From Imperialibacter sp965651695 (GTDB taxonomy: Bacteria; Bacteroidota; Bacteroidia; Cytophagales; Cyclobacteriaceae): a stretch of DNA of 9,830 nucleotides. The stretch is taken from contig CBFGTI010000204.1 of the NCBI GenBank assembly GCA_965651695.1, positions 1 through 9,830 on the forward strand, written 5' to 3'. The notes beneath the pieces were generated by a model. That model ran no database searches, had not been told where the DNA came from, and saw only the letters and a list, made by a program, of their open reading frames with translations. Position 1 is the first letter of the stretch. Each line of letters starts with the position of its first letter. Positions 1 to 6,193 of this stretch are shown here, in pieces. Both the position numbers and the translations under genes were made by a program.

Positions 1-1939
1 ACAGGTCGGCCACCAATGCATTCTCCAGTACCCGGGCATTCGGTAATGGCTTTTTTATATGAAGGATTTTGAGCTTCCCTGCCTTCACCACTTCCAGGGT
101 GTCGGCAATAATGCTTTTTACCGGAAGCCAATTGTCGGCATGCGACACGAAGGGCAATATGGTGCCCTCCTGGATCAAATTGGGGCGGACGTTTAGATTG
201 TACAGGCGCTCCTCGGTCTTAAAGGCATCGTCGAAATAATGGAAGACCCTTCCATTGGTTTGATAGCCGAGGGCTGTGTAACCCGTCATTTCGTAGATAA
301 CCAATTGCTCTTTACCGTGCTTCTGCCATGCGAAGTGAACTCGTGAAAGAATAAAAAGCAGCGCCACGGCAGCGCAGTACAAATACCACTTGAACTGCCG
401 GGTAGCCCACCATGCCAATAAGCTGATGAGCCCGAGGTAAATCAACCACGTTTGAAAGGGAGAAAATGAAACCGGCCAGATCAGACTGAGCGGAAGCTCC
501 TCGATAAACGCCACAAACCAGTTCATTGAAAAGATGAGCCATTTAAGCACGAAAGACACGGCCAGCGCCAGCCATGCCGAAATGTAGTGAGCGACAAAAA
601 GTGCGATGCCGACACTTAGCACTACGAAAGCAGCGGGAATGACCACCAGGTTGGATACCAGGAACCATGTAGGGAACTGGTTGAAATAAAATATACTGAG
701 CGGACCTGTGGCAAGCTGGGCAGCAATAGACACACAGGTGATGCCCCAGGCCCTGTCGAGCAGCAGGTTTGGCGCATCCCACAGTGCATACAACTTCGGC
801 TGCAGATACACGATGCCAAGTACAGCCACAAATGAAAGCTGGAAGCCGACCTGGAAAAGGAAGTTGGGATTGTAGAGCAGCAACAGCCAGGCAGCCAGCG
901 CCAGCGAGTTGTAAATATTGGGCTTGCGTCGCAGGCCTTCAGCCACCAAAACAATGGTAAACATAATAACGGCACGAAGCACTGAAGCAGAAAGTCCGGT
1001 GATAAAGGCGAAAAACCAAAGAAAAAACAACAGCGAAATTGTGCGCAGGTATCTCCCATACTTCCTCTTGTCGAGCGGCTTGAGCAAAAAACCGACAATC
1101 ATGTAAATAATGCCAACATGCAGCCCCGATACCGCCAGGATATGCATGGCGCCAGCCGTGGCATATGCATTGCGCTGCTCAACGTCTATCTCATCTTTTT
1201 GCCCCAATATCAACGCCTCAGCTATGGCACGCTCGTCTACAGCCGGCAGGTACAGTTCCAATACCCTCAACAGCTCTCTTTTCAAGGCCAAAGACGCTTC
1301 AACTACCGCTGACGGTGGTGCATACCCGGCAATCTTTACCTCTTCGCCCAATACGTAATCCTGGAAAAGTATCTGCTTCCTGGCCATATACTGCTTAAAA
1401 TCGAAGCTTCCCGGATTGCGCGGAGGCCGTATCTCCTCAGGTTTGTTGTTAATCCAAAGCAACGTGCCATACCGTAGACTGTCGAGCATGGCCACTGCGG
1501 CAGAATCTTTCCTTAAATAAACCTGCACCAAACCACTTGTCGGAACCATCGAACTGTCGGTTAGCGCTGCAACTGCCTTTACCGTAAATGCCCACGTGTT
1601 GGTTTTTTCCTGCGGGTCCTCGACTAACACGGCCTTGTAGAGCCCTACAGGTGGGGTTAGGTTGAACAGGTGTGTGGGTTGCCGGGCTGGCTCGACCGCA
1701 TCTTTACGATACCAACCCACAAAAGCCATGAGTACTAGTGCCAGGAAGCCAAGAACGGAATTAAGTTTTTTGAAAGAATACCGGTAGGCGACGGTATAGA
1801 GCATCACCAGCAAGAAAAACAGGGCCATACCGAATCCCCAATGAATGCTGAGCATGCTAAAAAAATACTCCTGCAAAAGGATGCCAGAGGACAAAGCAAA
1901 AAATAACCGGACAAACGGTATAGAACTCCAATAGGTCAT
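1..1939 (-). CDS. comEC: ComEC/Rec2-family DNA internalization channel protein (3' end beyond window)
   Basis: The reading frame is open from an ATG at 1939 to the left edge (646 complete codons). ComEC is the inner-membrane channel that passes single-stranded DNA into the cytoplasm during natural transformation. Two N-terminal hydrophobic segments (about residues 7-22 and 34-55) are followed by a DUF4131-like OB-fold region (about 60-210) containing PPRNPGSFDFKQY. The Competence domain follows, with hallmark motifs AVSGLHVG (about 269-276) and TGLSASVLRAVIM (about 314-326), then a series of membrane segments to about residue 530. The soluble tail beyond about 540 shows neither DVGQGD nor HxHxDH, so a functional metallo-beta-lactamase domain is not visible, though the true C-terminus is off-window. 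A possible promoter (TTTG at 1982-1985, 19 nt, TATTTTAT at 1955-1962, minus) lies just upstream and would give a very short leader. The upstream gene unit is cut off by the terminator at 1982-2022, so comEC is probably transcribed separately. Confidence 0.95.
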   Translation of the reverse strand, partial: MTYWSSIPFVRLFFALSSGILLQEYFFSMLSIHWGFGMALFFLLVMLYTVAYRYSFKKLNSVLGFLALVLMAFVGWYRKDAVEPARQPTHLFNLTPPVGLYKAVLVEDPQEKTNTWAFTVKAVAALTDSSMVPTSGLVQVYLRKDSAAVAMLDSLRYGTLLWINNKPEEIRPPRNPGSFDFKQYMARKQILFQDYVLGEEVKIAGYAPPSAVVEASLALKRELLRVLELYLPAVDERAIAEALILGQKDEIDVEQRNAYATAGAMHILAVSGLHVGIIYMIVGFLLKPLDKRKYGRYLRTISLLFFLWFFAFITGLSASVLRAVIMFTIVLVAEGLRRKPNIYNSLALAAWLLLLYNPNFLFQVGFQLSFVAVLGIVYLQPKLYALWDAPNLLLDRAWGITCVSIAAQLATGPLSIFYFNQFPTWFLVSNLVVIPAAFVVLSVGIALFVAHYISAWLALAVSFVLKWLIFSMNWFVAFIEELPLSLIWPVSFSPFQTWLIYLGLISLLAWWATRQFKWYLYCAAVALLFILSRVHFAWQKHGKEQLVIYEMTGYTALGYQTNGRVFHYFDDAFKTEERLYNLNVRPNLIQEGTILPFVSHADNWLPVKSIIADTLEVVKAGKLKILHIKKPLPNARVLENALVADL

Positions 1940-1981
1940 AGCTGGAAATTTTGGATAAAATAGAGAGGATTGGGCTTTTTT

Positions 1982-2022
1982 CAAAAAAAAATTGCAGCTC
2001 GATACCATATTGCCTGAGCTGC
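1982..2022 (-). terminator. Rho-independent terminator of the phoH-GNAT-NTase unit
   Basis: On the minus strand a perfect 7-bp stem, GCAGCTC (2016-2022) with GAGCTGC (1994-2000), encloses a 15-nt loop. Two A residues and a run of nine T (1983-1991) follow. It lies 49 bp beyond the stop of the nucleotidyltransferase-fold gene and before the comEC start, in the direction of transcription. The loop is long, but the stem and T tract are convincing. Confidence 0.8.
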
Positions 2023-2070
2023 GGGATGGCGGATATGCGTTGCAATCAGATTAGAGAAATGCGTAGGAAG

Positions 2071-2586
2071 CTAAAGGTGTTTTTCGAGCAGCTCGGCTTT
2101 CTTCAGGTCTTTCAACCTGCCAAAAAACTTGAAAATGCGGTACTGCTCCATGAGGGTGGGAATTTTCACCTGATAGCCGTTGATGTCGACCTGCTGAAAA
2201 TTATGAACAACCACCGGCACCCAATGGTTACCCCTGTTCAGTTGCAGATTGCCCATTACCTCCACCTCTACGGCTCCAAAGTTGAACCGGCCAAAATTGG
2301 ACCGGAACAACCCGGCATGTGCCGGTGCGTAGCCATCCAGCAGTTTGGCGGCCCATTTTTCTTTAAGCAGGTTTGCATCCGACATCGAGGTGAGGAGATC
2401 GATATCCGCCACCTCTTCCATTTCGACACCTGAGAGCACCAGCGCACTACTGCCAATAATGAAAAAGTCGTCCTTCAGGGTGTCAAGGTCGGCAGAGGCT
2501 GTGTCAATAAATTGAAAAATTTTGTCTTTGGGGTTCACTGAAAGGTATTTCCGGAATACTCCATTGTCTGATGACGAATATTGCAT
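2071..2586 (-). CDS. Nucleotidyltransferase-fold protein, function unknown
   Basis: A 171-residue soluble protein (155 if the GTG start is used). The pattern FFIIGSSALVLSG (41-53) followed by DIDLL (61-65) matches the Pol-beta-type NTase signature of a Gly-Ser helix start, then D-x-D. VEVEVMG (106-112) provides a third acidic strand (E107/E109). The C-terminal stretch IPTLMEQYRIFKFFGRLKD (142-160) resembles that of small NTase-fold proteins such as MNT or AbiEii relatives. Substrate and role cannot be told from sequence. Two starts are possible. ATG at 2586 overlaps the upstream acetyltransferase gene by 52 bp. GTG at 2538 overlaps its stop codon as GTGA, a 4-bp overlap typical of translational coupling, and still leaves about 25 residues before the Gly-Ser motif. 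It is the last gene of the phoH unit, and a terminator follows. No HEPN-type partner is adjacent, so a toxin-antitoxin role is not supported. Confidence 0.8.
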   Translation of the reverse strand: MQYSSSDNGVFRKYLSVNPKDKIFQFIDTASADLDTLKDDFFIIGSSALVLSGVEMEEVADIDLLTSMSDANLLKEKWAAKLLDGYAPAHAGLFRSNFGRFNFGAVEVEVMGNLQLNRGNHWVPVVVHNFQQVDINGYQVKIPTLMEQYRIFKFFGRLKDLKKAELLEKHL

Positions 2587-3005
2587 TCCAGAAATTCATT
2601 TCCAACTTTTTTGAAACCCGCCGACTCATAAAGCGCAATTACGTCTACCTGCGCATGGAGGTAGACCTTTTCGTTGGGCGCCATCAGCGCCAGTATATCC
2701 TTCATCACCACCCTCACCAGTTCATTTGCCAACCCTCGTCTGCGAAAACCCGGCAGCACACAAAACCTTTCCAGCTTTATCCCTTCGCCGGTTCTCCGCC
2801 ATCGCGCTGTTCCCGCAGGTTCGCCATTCACAGAGCCGAGGTAGTGATGGGATTCAGCGTCGAACCCATCGTATTCATCCTCTCTGCTCACCTGCTGCTC
2901 TTTCATAAACACCTCCTCCCGAATAGCAAAGGCTTTCTGCAGATCCTCGTCAGATTGGATTTTGGTAACCAGCACAGTGCTGGATGCGGCGGAACGGCCT
3001 TCCAT
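2535..3005 (-). CDS. GNAT family N-acetyltransferase (ElaA/YjcF-like)
   Basis: A 156-residue acyl-CoA-dependent N-acetyltransferase. The N-terminal half carries IREEVFMKEQQVSREDEYDG (28-47), characteristic of the ElaA/YjcF branch. AGTARWR (64-70) and IKLERFCVLPGFRRRGLANE (76-95) follow. The latter is motif A, with RRRGLA as the acetyl-CoA pyrophosphate-binding loop. LHAQVDVIALYESAGFKKVG (116-135) is motif B and matches the family's LHAQ...FYE..GF pattern. Length is normal for the family. The acceptor substrate is unknown. The start ATG shares one base with the phoH stop (TAATG at 3003-3007), so translation is probably coupled to phoH. The first 12 residues before VTKIQ look weakly constrained, but the overlap supports this start. 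The 3' end overlaps the nucleotidyltransferase-fold gene. Confidence 0.9.
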   Translation of the reverse strand: MEGRSAASSTVLVTKIQSDEDLQKAFAIREEVFMKEQQVSREDEYDGFDAESHHYLGSVNGEPAGTARWRRTGEGIKLERFCVLPGFRRRGLANELVRVVMKDILALMAPNEKVYLHAQVDVIALYESAGFKKVGNEFLECNIRHQTMEYSGNTFQ

Positions 3006-3970
3006 TACTCTTTGAGATTGCTGTTGGTTCCCTCGTCGAAATCGTCGTACGCCTTAATAATTTCACGTACCAGCTTGTGGCGCACCACGTCTTTACCATC
3101 CAGTTGCACGAAGCCGATGCCTTTCACATCCTTCAGCACGTGCAGCGATTCTACCAACCCCGATTTCTGCTTTTTCGGAAGGTCGAGCTGCGATTTGTCG
3201 CCGGTAATTATCACTTTCGAATTAGGCCCCATCCTTGTCAAAAACATCTTGATCTGCATGGGCGTGGTGTTCTGCGCCTCATCGAGCAGGATGAAGGCGT
3301 TGTTGAGTGTGCGACCACGCATATAGGCCAGCGGCGCAATTTCGATTACGCGGTTCTCCTGGTAAAACTTCAGCTTTTCCGGCGGCACCATGTCGTCGAG
3401 CGCATCGTAAATAGGCCGCAGGTAGGGATCGATCTTCTCCTTCAGGTCGCCGGGCAGAAAACCCAGGTTTTCGCCGGCCTCCACAGCGGGCCTGGTAATG
3501 ATAATCTTTTTTACCTCCCTGTTCTTCAAAGCTCTTACCGCCAGGGCCACCGAAATATAGGTCTTTCCGGTACCGGCCGGGCCAATGGCAAACACCAGGT
3601 CGTTGGCTCTCGATGCCTTTACAAGGGCCTTCTGGTTGGGTGTTTTCGGCGCTATTTTAAACCCTTTTGTGCCATATATAATTACGTCGTCCTTTGCATC
3701 TTCCAGCAGTGTTTCGTCTTCCTGATTGATGTAGGTGTTTACATTCTCCTCGGTAATTTTGCCGTACTTATTGTAGTGGGCAATAAGGGAATTCAGTATT
3801 TCGTTGATTTTGATGATTTCGGGGCTGCTACCCTTGATCCTTATTTCGTTTCCCCTGGAAATAATCTTGCTCTCGGGAAAGGCTTGTGCGATTTGTTTAA
3901 TGTTTTGGTTCTCAATTCCCAGGAAGTCGAGAAGAGAAACATTGTCAAGCGTAATAATCTTTTCTATCAA
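3005..3970 (-). CDS. phoH: PhoH family ATPase
   Basis: A cytoplasmic P-loop NTPase of the PhoH family (PhoH/YbeZ type, linked in other bacteria to RNA metabolism and often found with ybeY). From the start chosen it has 321 residues. A KH-like N-terminal region (about 1-100, with SRGNEIRIKG) precedes the ATPase domain, which has Walker A GPAGTGKT (130-137), Walker B FILLDEAQN (226-234) and the family stretch GRTLNNAF just before it. VIITGDKSQLDLP follows. The start is inferred to be TTG at 3970, giving MIEKIITLDNVS, which matches the usual N-terminus of Bacteroidota homologues as I remember them. The frame stays open to another TTG at 4039 (344 residues), but that extension (KIYALRCCIVYPKNSLN) looks like upstream DNA. 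It is the first gene of a three-gene unit and diverges from the DUF62 gene. No ybeY homologue is visible here. Confidence 0.95.
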   Translation of the reverse strand: MIEKIITLDNVSLLDFLGIENQNIKQIAQAFPESKIISRGNEIRIKGSSPEIIKINEILNSLIAHYNKYGKITEENVNTYINQEDETLLEDAKDDVIIYGTKGFKIAPKTPNQKALVKASRANDLVFAIGPAGTGKTYISVALAVRALKNREVKKIIITRPAVEAGENLGFLPGDLKEKIDPYLRPIYDALDDMVPPEKLKFYQENRVIEIAPLAYMRGRTLNNAFILLDEAQNTTPMQIKMFLTRMGPNSKVIITGDKSQLDLPKKQKSGLVESLHVLKDVKGIGFVQLDGKDVVRHKLVREIIKAYDDFDEGTNSNLKE

Positions 3971-4023
3971 ATTGAGGCTATTTTTAGGATATACTATACA
4001 ACAGCGAAGTGCATAAATTTTGT

Positions 4024-4031
4024 TTACTTTG
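4024..4031 (+). promoter_or_regulatory. Possible -7 element for the DUF62 gene
   Basis: TTACTTTG differs from the Bacteroidota -7 consensus TAnnTTTG at one of its six fixed positions. It lies 35 bp before the ATG at 4067, in the short divergent spacer between phoH and the DUF62 gene. I see no good TTG-type -33 element 19-21 nt upstream, so this is tentative. Confidence 0.35.
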
Positions 4032-4066
4032 CCGCACAAAATTAACCATTATTTGCGTCTTCCTAC

Positions 4067-4852
4067 ATGGCCCTCATCACTTTTCTGTCAGATTTCGGTA
4101 CTACCGACCATTATGTGGCAGCAGTGAAGGCGGCAATTTTGAGTACCAACCCCGGCTTGCAAATTGTTGACATCACGCACCGAGTGCCGTCGTGCGATCT
4201 GGCCGAAGCTTCCTATTTGCTGGAGTCGGTTTTCAGAGATTTTCCGAAAGGTACGGTGCATCTTGTGGCGGTAAATTCTACCGGCAAAAAAGAAGACAAA
4301 CCGGTAGCCATAAAGCTTGAAGAGCACTACTTTGTAGGCCCCGACAATGGCATCTTCAGCCTCATCTCCACACAGAAACCCGCGGCCATAGCGGCGCTCG
4401 ACCTCGTGAATAAAAAAAAGACCACATTCCCCGCCCGCAACATTTATGCACCGGCCGCCGCCTACCTCGCAAGCGGCAAGTCAATTCACGATCTTGGGCA
4501 GCCGCTCGCTGAACTAAACACGCTGATTAAAAAGAGCGGCAAGGTAACCAAACGGCAAATTACCGGCCATGTAGTGCACATCGACAACTACGGCAACCTT
4601 ATTACCAATATAGCCAAAGCCGATTTTGAAAAGATTATAGAGATTAACCAAAACCGTGGCTTTGAGATTACCTTCGGCAGGGAGCGATCAACCGAAATAC
4701 ACGAATCATATTATTCGGTAGAGGGTGGCGAGTGCTTTTTCATATTCAACCAGGCGGGGCTGCTGGAAATCGGCATCAACAACGGCCATGCTTCCGACCT
4801 GCTTGGCCTGCACTACGACTCGCCCATTACTATTAATTTTACAACCGAATAG
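4067..4852 (+). CDS. SAM hydroxide adenosyltransferase family protein (DUF62)
   Basis: A 261-residue protein of the DUF62 / SAM-dependent chlorinase-fluorinase family, whose characterised members use water or hydroxide to split S-adenosylmethionine into adenosine and methionine. Visible family features are SDFGTTDHYVAAVK (8-21), the strand IVDITHRVPSCDL (33-45), GPDNGIFSL (91-99), and a C-terminal domain with HIDNYGNLITNI (171-182), SVEGGECFFI (217-226) and GLLEIGINNGHASDLLG (231-247). Length is normal. The canonical DPGVGTxR segment, which holds the Asp and Arg of the catalytic triad, reads VNSTGKKEDKP (69-79) here. The canonical TFHGRD with the catalytic His reads TFPARN (120-125). Activity as a SAM hydrolase is therefore uncertain. 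From memory other Bacteroidota homologues are also divergent at these sites, so this may be a clade-specific subfamily. The gene diverges from phoH and is followed after 1 bp by the ABM-like gene. Confidence 0.9.
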   Translation: MALITFLSDFGTTDHYVAAVKAAILSTNPGLQIVDITHRVPSCDLAEASYLLESVFRDFPKGTVHLVAVNSTGKKEDKPVAIKLEEHYFVGPDNGIFSLISTQKPAAIAALDLVNKKKTTFPARNIYAPAAAYLASGKSIHDLGQPLAELNTLIKKSGKVTKRQITGHVVHIDNYGNLITNIAKADFEKIIEINQNRGFEITFGRERSTEIHESYYSVEGGECFFIFNQAGLLEIGINNGHASDLLGLHYDSPITINFTTE

Positions 4853-4853
4853 C

Positions 4854-5159
4854 ATGCTCATCCGAATTGTGCGAATGACCTTCCTCCCTGAAAAAACAGA
4901 AGACTTTCTGGCGATCTTCAACACATCGAAAAACAAGATCCGAAACTTTGACGGGTGTTTGCACCTGGAATTATGGCAGGATGCAGACAATCCGAACGTG
5001 TTTACAACCCACAGTCATTGGGAAAATGCAGAGGCGCTGGAAAACTACCGGCAGTCGGAGCTGTTTAAAACTACCTGGGCCAATACGAAGGTGCTTTTTG
5101 CTGAGAAACCTCAGGCGTGGTCGAACGTGGTGAAGTATCGGGTAGCAAAGGTGATTTAA
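4854..5159 (+). CDS. Antibiotic biosynthesis monooxygenase (ABM)-fold protein
   Basis: A 101-residue protein with the pattern of the small ferredoxin-like ABM/YgiN family. An N-terminal strand MLIRIVRMTFLPEK is followed by a helix, then NFDGCLHLELWQD (about 31-43), VFTTHSHWENAEALENYRQS (about 49-68) and a helix ending SELFKTTW. Family members include cofactor-free quinol or polyketide oxygenases and many proteins of unknown function, so no substrate can be assigned. The frame is open further upstream to 4725, but that part only shadows the DUF62 gene. The ATG at 4854 begins one base after the DUF62 stop, indicating cotranscription and probable coupling. No signal peptide is present. I see no convincing terminator after it. 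Confidence 0.8.
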   Translation: MLIRIVRMTFLPEKTEDFLAIFNTSKNKIRNFDGCLHLELWQDADNPNVFTTHSHWENAEALENYRQSELFKTTWANTKVLFAEKPQAWSNVVKYRVAKVI

Positions 5160-5199
5160 CAAGTCTGCCGCTAAAGCTTCGATAAAAATTTCCGCTGCG

Positions 5200-5230
5200 T
5201 TGCTTTTCACTGATTGTTTAAATAAGTTTG
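5200..5230 (+). promoter_or_regulatory. Bacteroidota-type promoter of tRNA-Leu
   Basis: TTG at 5200-5202, a 20-nt spacer, and TAAGTTTG at 5223-5230 match the Bacteroidota sigma consensus (TTTG / TAnnTTTG) at every fixed position of the -7 box and three of the four -33 bases. It ends 32 bp before the tRNA 5' end, leaving a short leader for 5' processing. The rest of the spacer between 5160 and 5262 shows no gene. Confidence 0.6.
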
Positions 5231-5262
5231 CAACCGGTTCGAAACGGAATCTTCTTTGACAT

Positions 5263-5346
5263 GCCTGGGTGGCGAAATTGGTAGACGCAAAGGTCTCAAA
5301 CACCTTCGGGGGCAACCCCATGCCGGTTCGACTCCGGCCCCAGGTA
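5263..5346 (+). tRNA. tRNA-Leu (anticodon CAA)
   Basis: An 84-nt type II tRNA. The acceptor stem GCCTGGG (5263-5269) pairs with CCCAGGT (5339-5345), with a G-U pair at the end, and A at 5346 is the discriminator. The D stem is GCG/CGC with AAATTGGTAGA in the loop. The anticodon stem AAGGT/ACCTT encloses CTCAAAC, giving anticodon CAA, which reads UUG. A long variable arm with GGGG-GCAA-CCCC marks a class II tRNA. The T arm is GCCGG-TTCGACT-CCGGC. The 3' CCA is not encoded (CTC follows). It stands alone between two protein genes and has its own promoter. Confidence 0.95.
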
Positions 5347-5363
5347 CTCTTCACCCATCCCCC

Positions 5364-5394
5364 TTTATTCCTAATCATTGTTACAATCGGTTTG
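5364..5394 (+). promoter_or_regulatory. Weak candidate promoter for the SGNH hydrolase
   Basis: TCGGTTTG (5387-5394) differs from TAnnTTTG at one fixed base. A TTTA (5364-5367) lies 19 nt upstream, where a -33 TTTG would sit. It begins 18 bp after the tRNA and ends 55 bp before the ATG at 5450. The match is suggestive only. The hydrolase could also be read through from the tRNA promoter. Confidence 0.3.
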
Positions 5395-5449
5395 CACCAG
5401 CCGGGCAGAAGATGCATCTTTCACATTAAAACCATTCGCCATTTTAAGT

Positions 5450-6112
5450 ATGAGATTCAGACTGCTGTTATACACCCTTCTTTTTGTCGGTGGATTTTCA
5501 CTGCAGGCGCAAGGCCCTGAACGGTTCAGAAGTGAAATCGAAAAATTCGCAAAGGAAGATTCAAAAGTCGATAAGAAAAACCTGATCCTTTTTACCGGAA
5601 GCTCGTCGATCCGTATGTGGAGCGACCTTTCCGAGAGGTTTCCCGGACACAATATACTGAACAGGGGATTTGGGGGATCCGATATGTCGGACCTGCTTTA
5701 TTTTGACGATGAGCTTATCTATAAGCACAACCCGGCTAAAATCTTCATTTACGAAGGTGACAACGACACCAATGCCGGCAAAACACCGGAGGAAATTCTG
5801 GCTTCGGCAGATTCGCTGCTGAACAACATAAGGAGAAAGCTGCCCAACGACGTCCATGTTTACTTTATAAGTGCCAAACCCAGCATAGCCCGGTGGAGCT
5901 TGAAAGACAAGTACATCGATTTCAACCAAAAGCTGAAGGAGTGGACCGAAGAAAAGGCCAATGTAGAATTCATTGACGTGTGGACCCCAATGCTGACGCC
6001 CGATGGGGAGGTGATGCAGGACATTTTCTTAAGCGACAATCTCCACATGACACCAAAGGGTTACGATATATGGGAGGCCGTGATAAGGAGATACCTGGAC
6101 GACATGCGGTGA
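5450..6112 (+). CDS. Secreted SGNH/GDSL-type hydrolase
   Basis: A 220-residue predicted exported esterase/lipase-fold protein. Residues 1-20 form a signal peptide (MRFRLLLYTLLFVGGFSLQA, likely cut before Q21) of the LQAQ form common in this phylum, placing it in the periplasm or outside. There is no lipobox Cys. Catalytic blocks are in order: block I FTGSSSIRMW (48-57, nucleophile probably S52), block II NRGFGGSD (71-78, oxyanion Gly), block III GDND (103-106, N105), and block V SDNLH (195-199, D196 and H199 completing the triad). It resembles the PAF-acetylhydrolase-like group with GSSSIR in place of GDS. The substrate is unknown, with carbohydrate esters, lysophospholipids and acyl esters all possible. 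The open frame extends upstream to 5378, but the ATG at 5450 gives the signal peptide directly. It is probably monocistronic, facing the AraC-type gene. Confidence 0.9.
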   Translation: MRFRLLLYTLLFVGGFSLQAQGPERFRSEIEKFAKEDSKVDKKNLILFTGSSSIRMWSDLSERFPGHNILNRGFGGSDMSDLLYFDDELIYKHNPAKIFIYEGDNDTNAGKTPEEILASADSLLNNIRRKLPNDVHVYFISAKPSIARWSLKDKYIDFNQKLKEWTEEKANVEFIDVWTPMLTPDGEVMQDIFLSDNLHMTPKGYDIWEAVIRRYLDDMR

Positions 6113-6174
6113 GAGGGGTTTCGCTCTGTGTGGCTGTGCTATGATCAGCGTAAATGAGGGCGCTCCGGAGAAGG

Positions 6175-6192
6175 CTGAAGAGCTTCAGTTTT
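6175..6192 (+). terminator. Weak candidate terminator after the SGNH hydrolase
   Basis: CTGAA (6175-6179) and TTCAG (6184-6188) can form a 5-bp stem with a GAGC loop, followed by TTTT (6189-6192) and GTT. It sits in the 81-bp convergent gap, right before the stop of the AraC-type gene on the other strand. The stem is short, so strength is doubtful. Confidence 0.35.
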
Positions 6193-6193
6193 G

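Noticed and set aside
312..1398. Several short open frames on both strands at the left side
   Set aside because: All fall within the comEC gene, whose own frame is continuous from 1939 to the window edge with two Competence-domain motifs. They are shadows.
2071..3005. GNAT plus NTase-fold pair as a toxin-antitoxin system
   Set aside because: The acetyltransferase is of the ElaA/YjcF type rather than a TacT/AtaT-type toxin, no DNA-binding antitoxin is present, and the genes are coupled to housekeeping phoH.
2571..3326. Plus-strand open frame of 251 codons opposite the acetyltransferase gene and the end of phoH
   Set aside because: Its Ser/Cys/His-rich translation without motifs is typical of the antisense of a real gene. 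The minus strand encodes a clear GNAT protein and PhoH.
2984..4045. Plus-strand open frame of 353 codons opposite phoH
   Set aside because: It lies antisense to the well-supported PhoH ATPase (Walker A and B motifs). Its translation has no recognisable domain and looks like a codon-bias shadow.
5263..5346. tRNA-Leu as an integration site of a mobile element
   Set aside because: No integrase gene and no repeat of the tRNA 3' end is found downstream. The genes on both sides look chromosomal.
4971..5417. Minus-strand open frame of 148 codons across the ABM-like gene and the tRNA
   Set aside because: It runs through a complete tRNA-Leu gene and antisense to the ABM-like gene, and has no recognisable domain.
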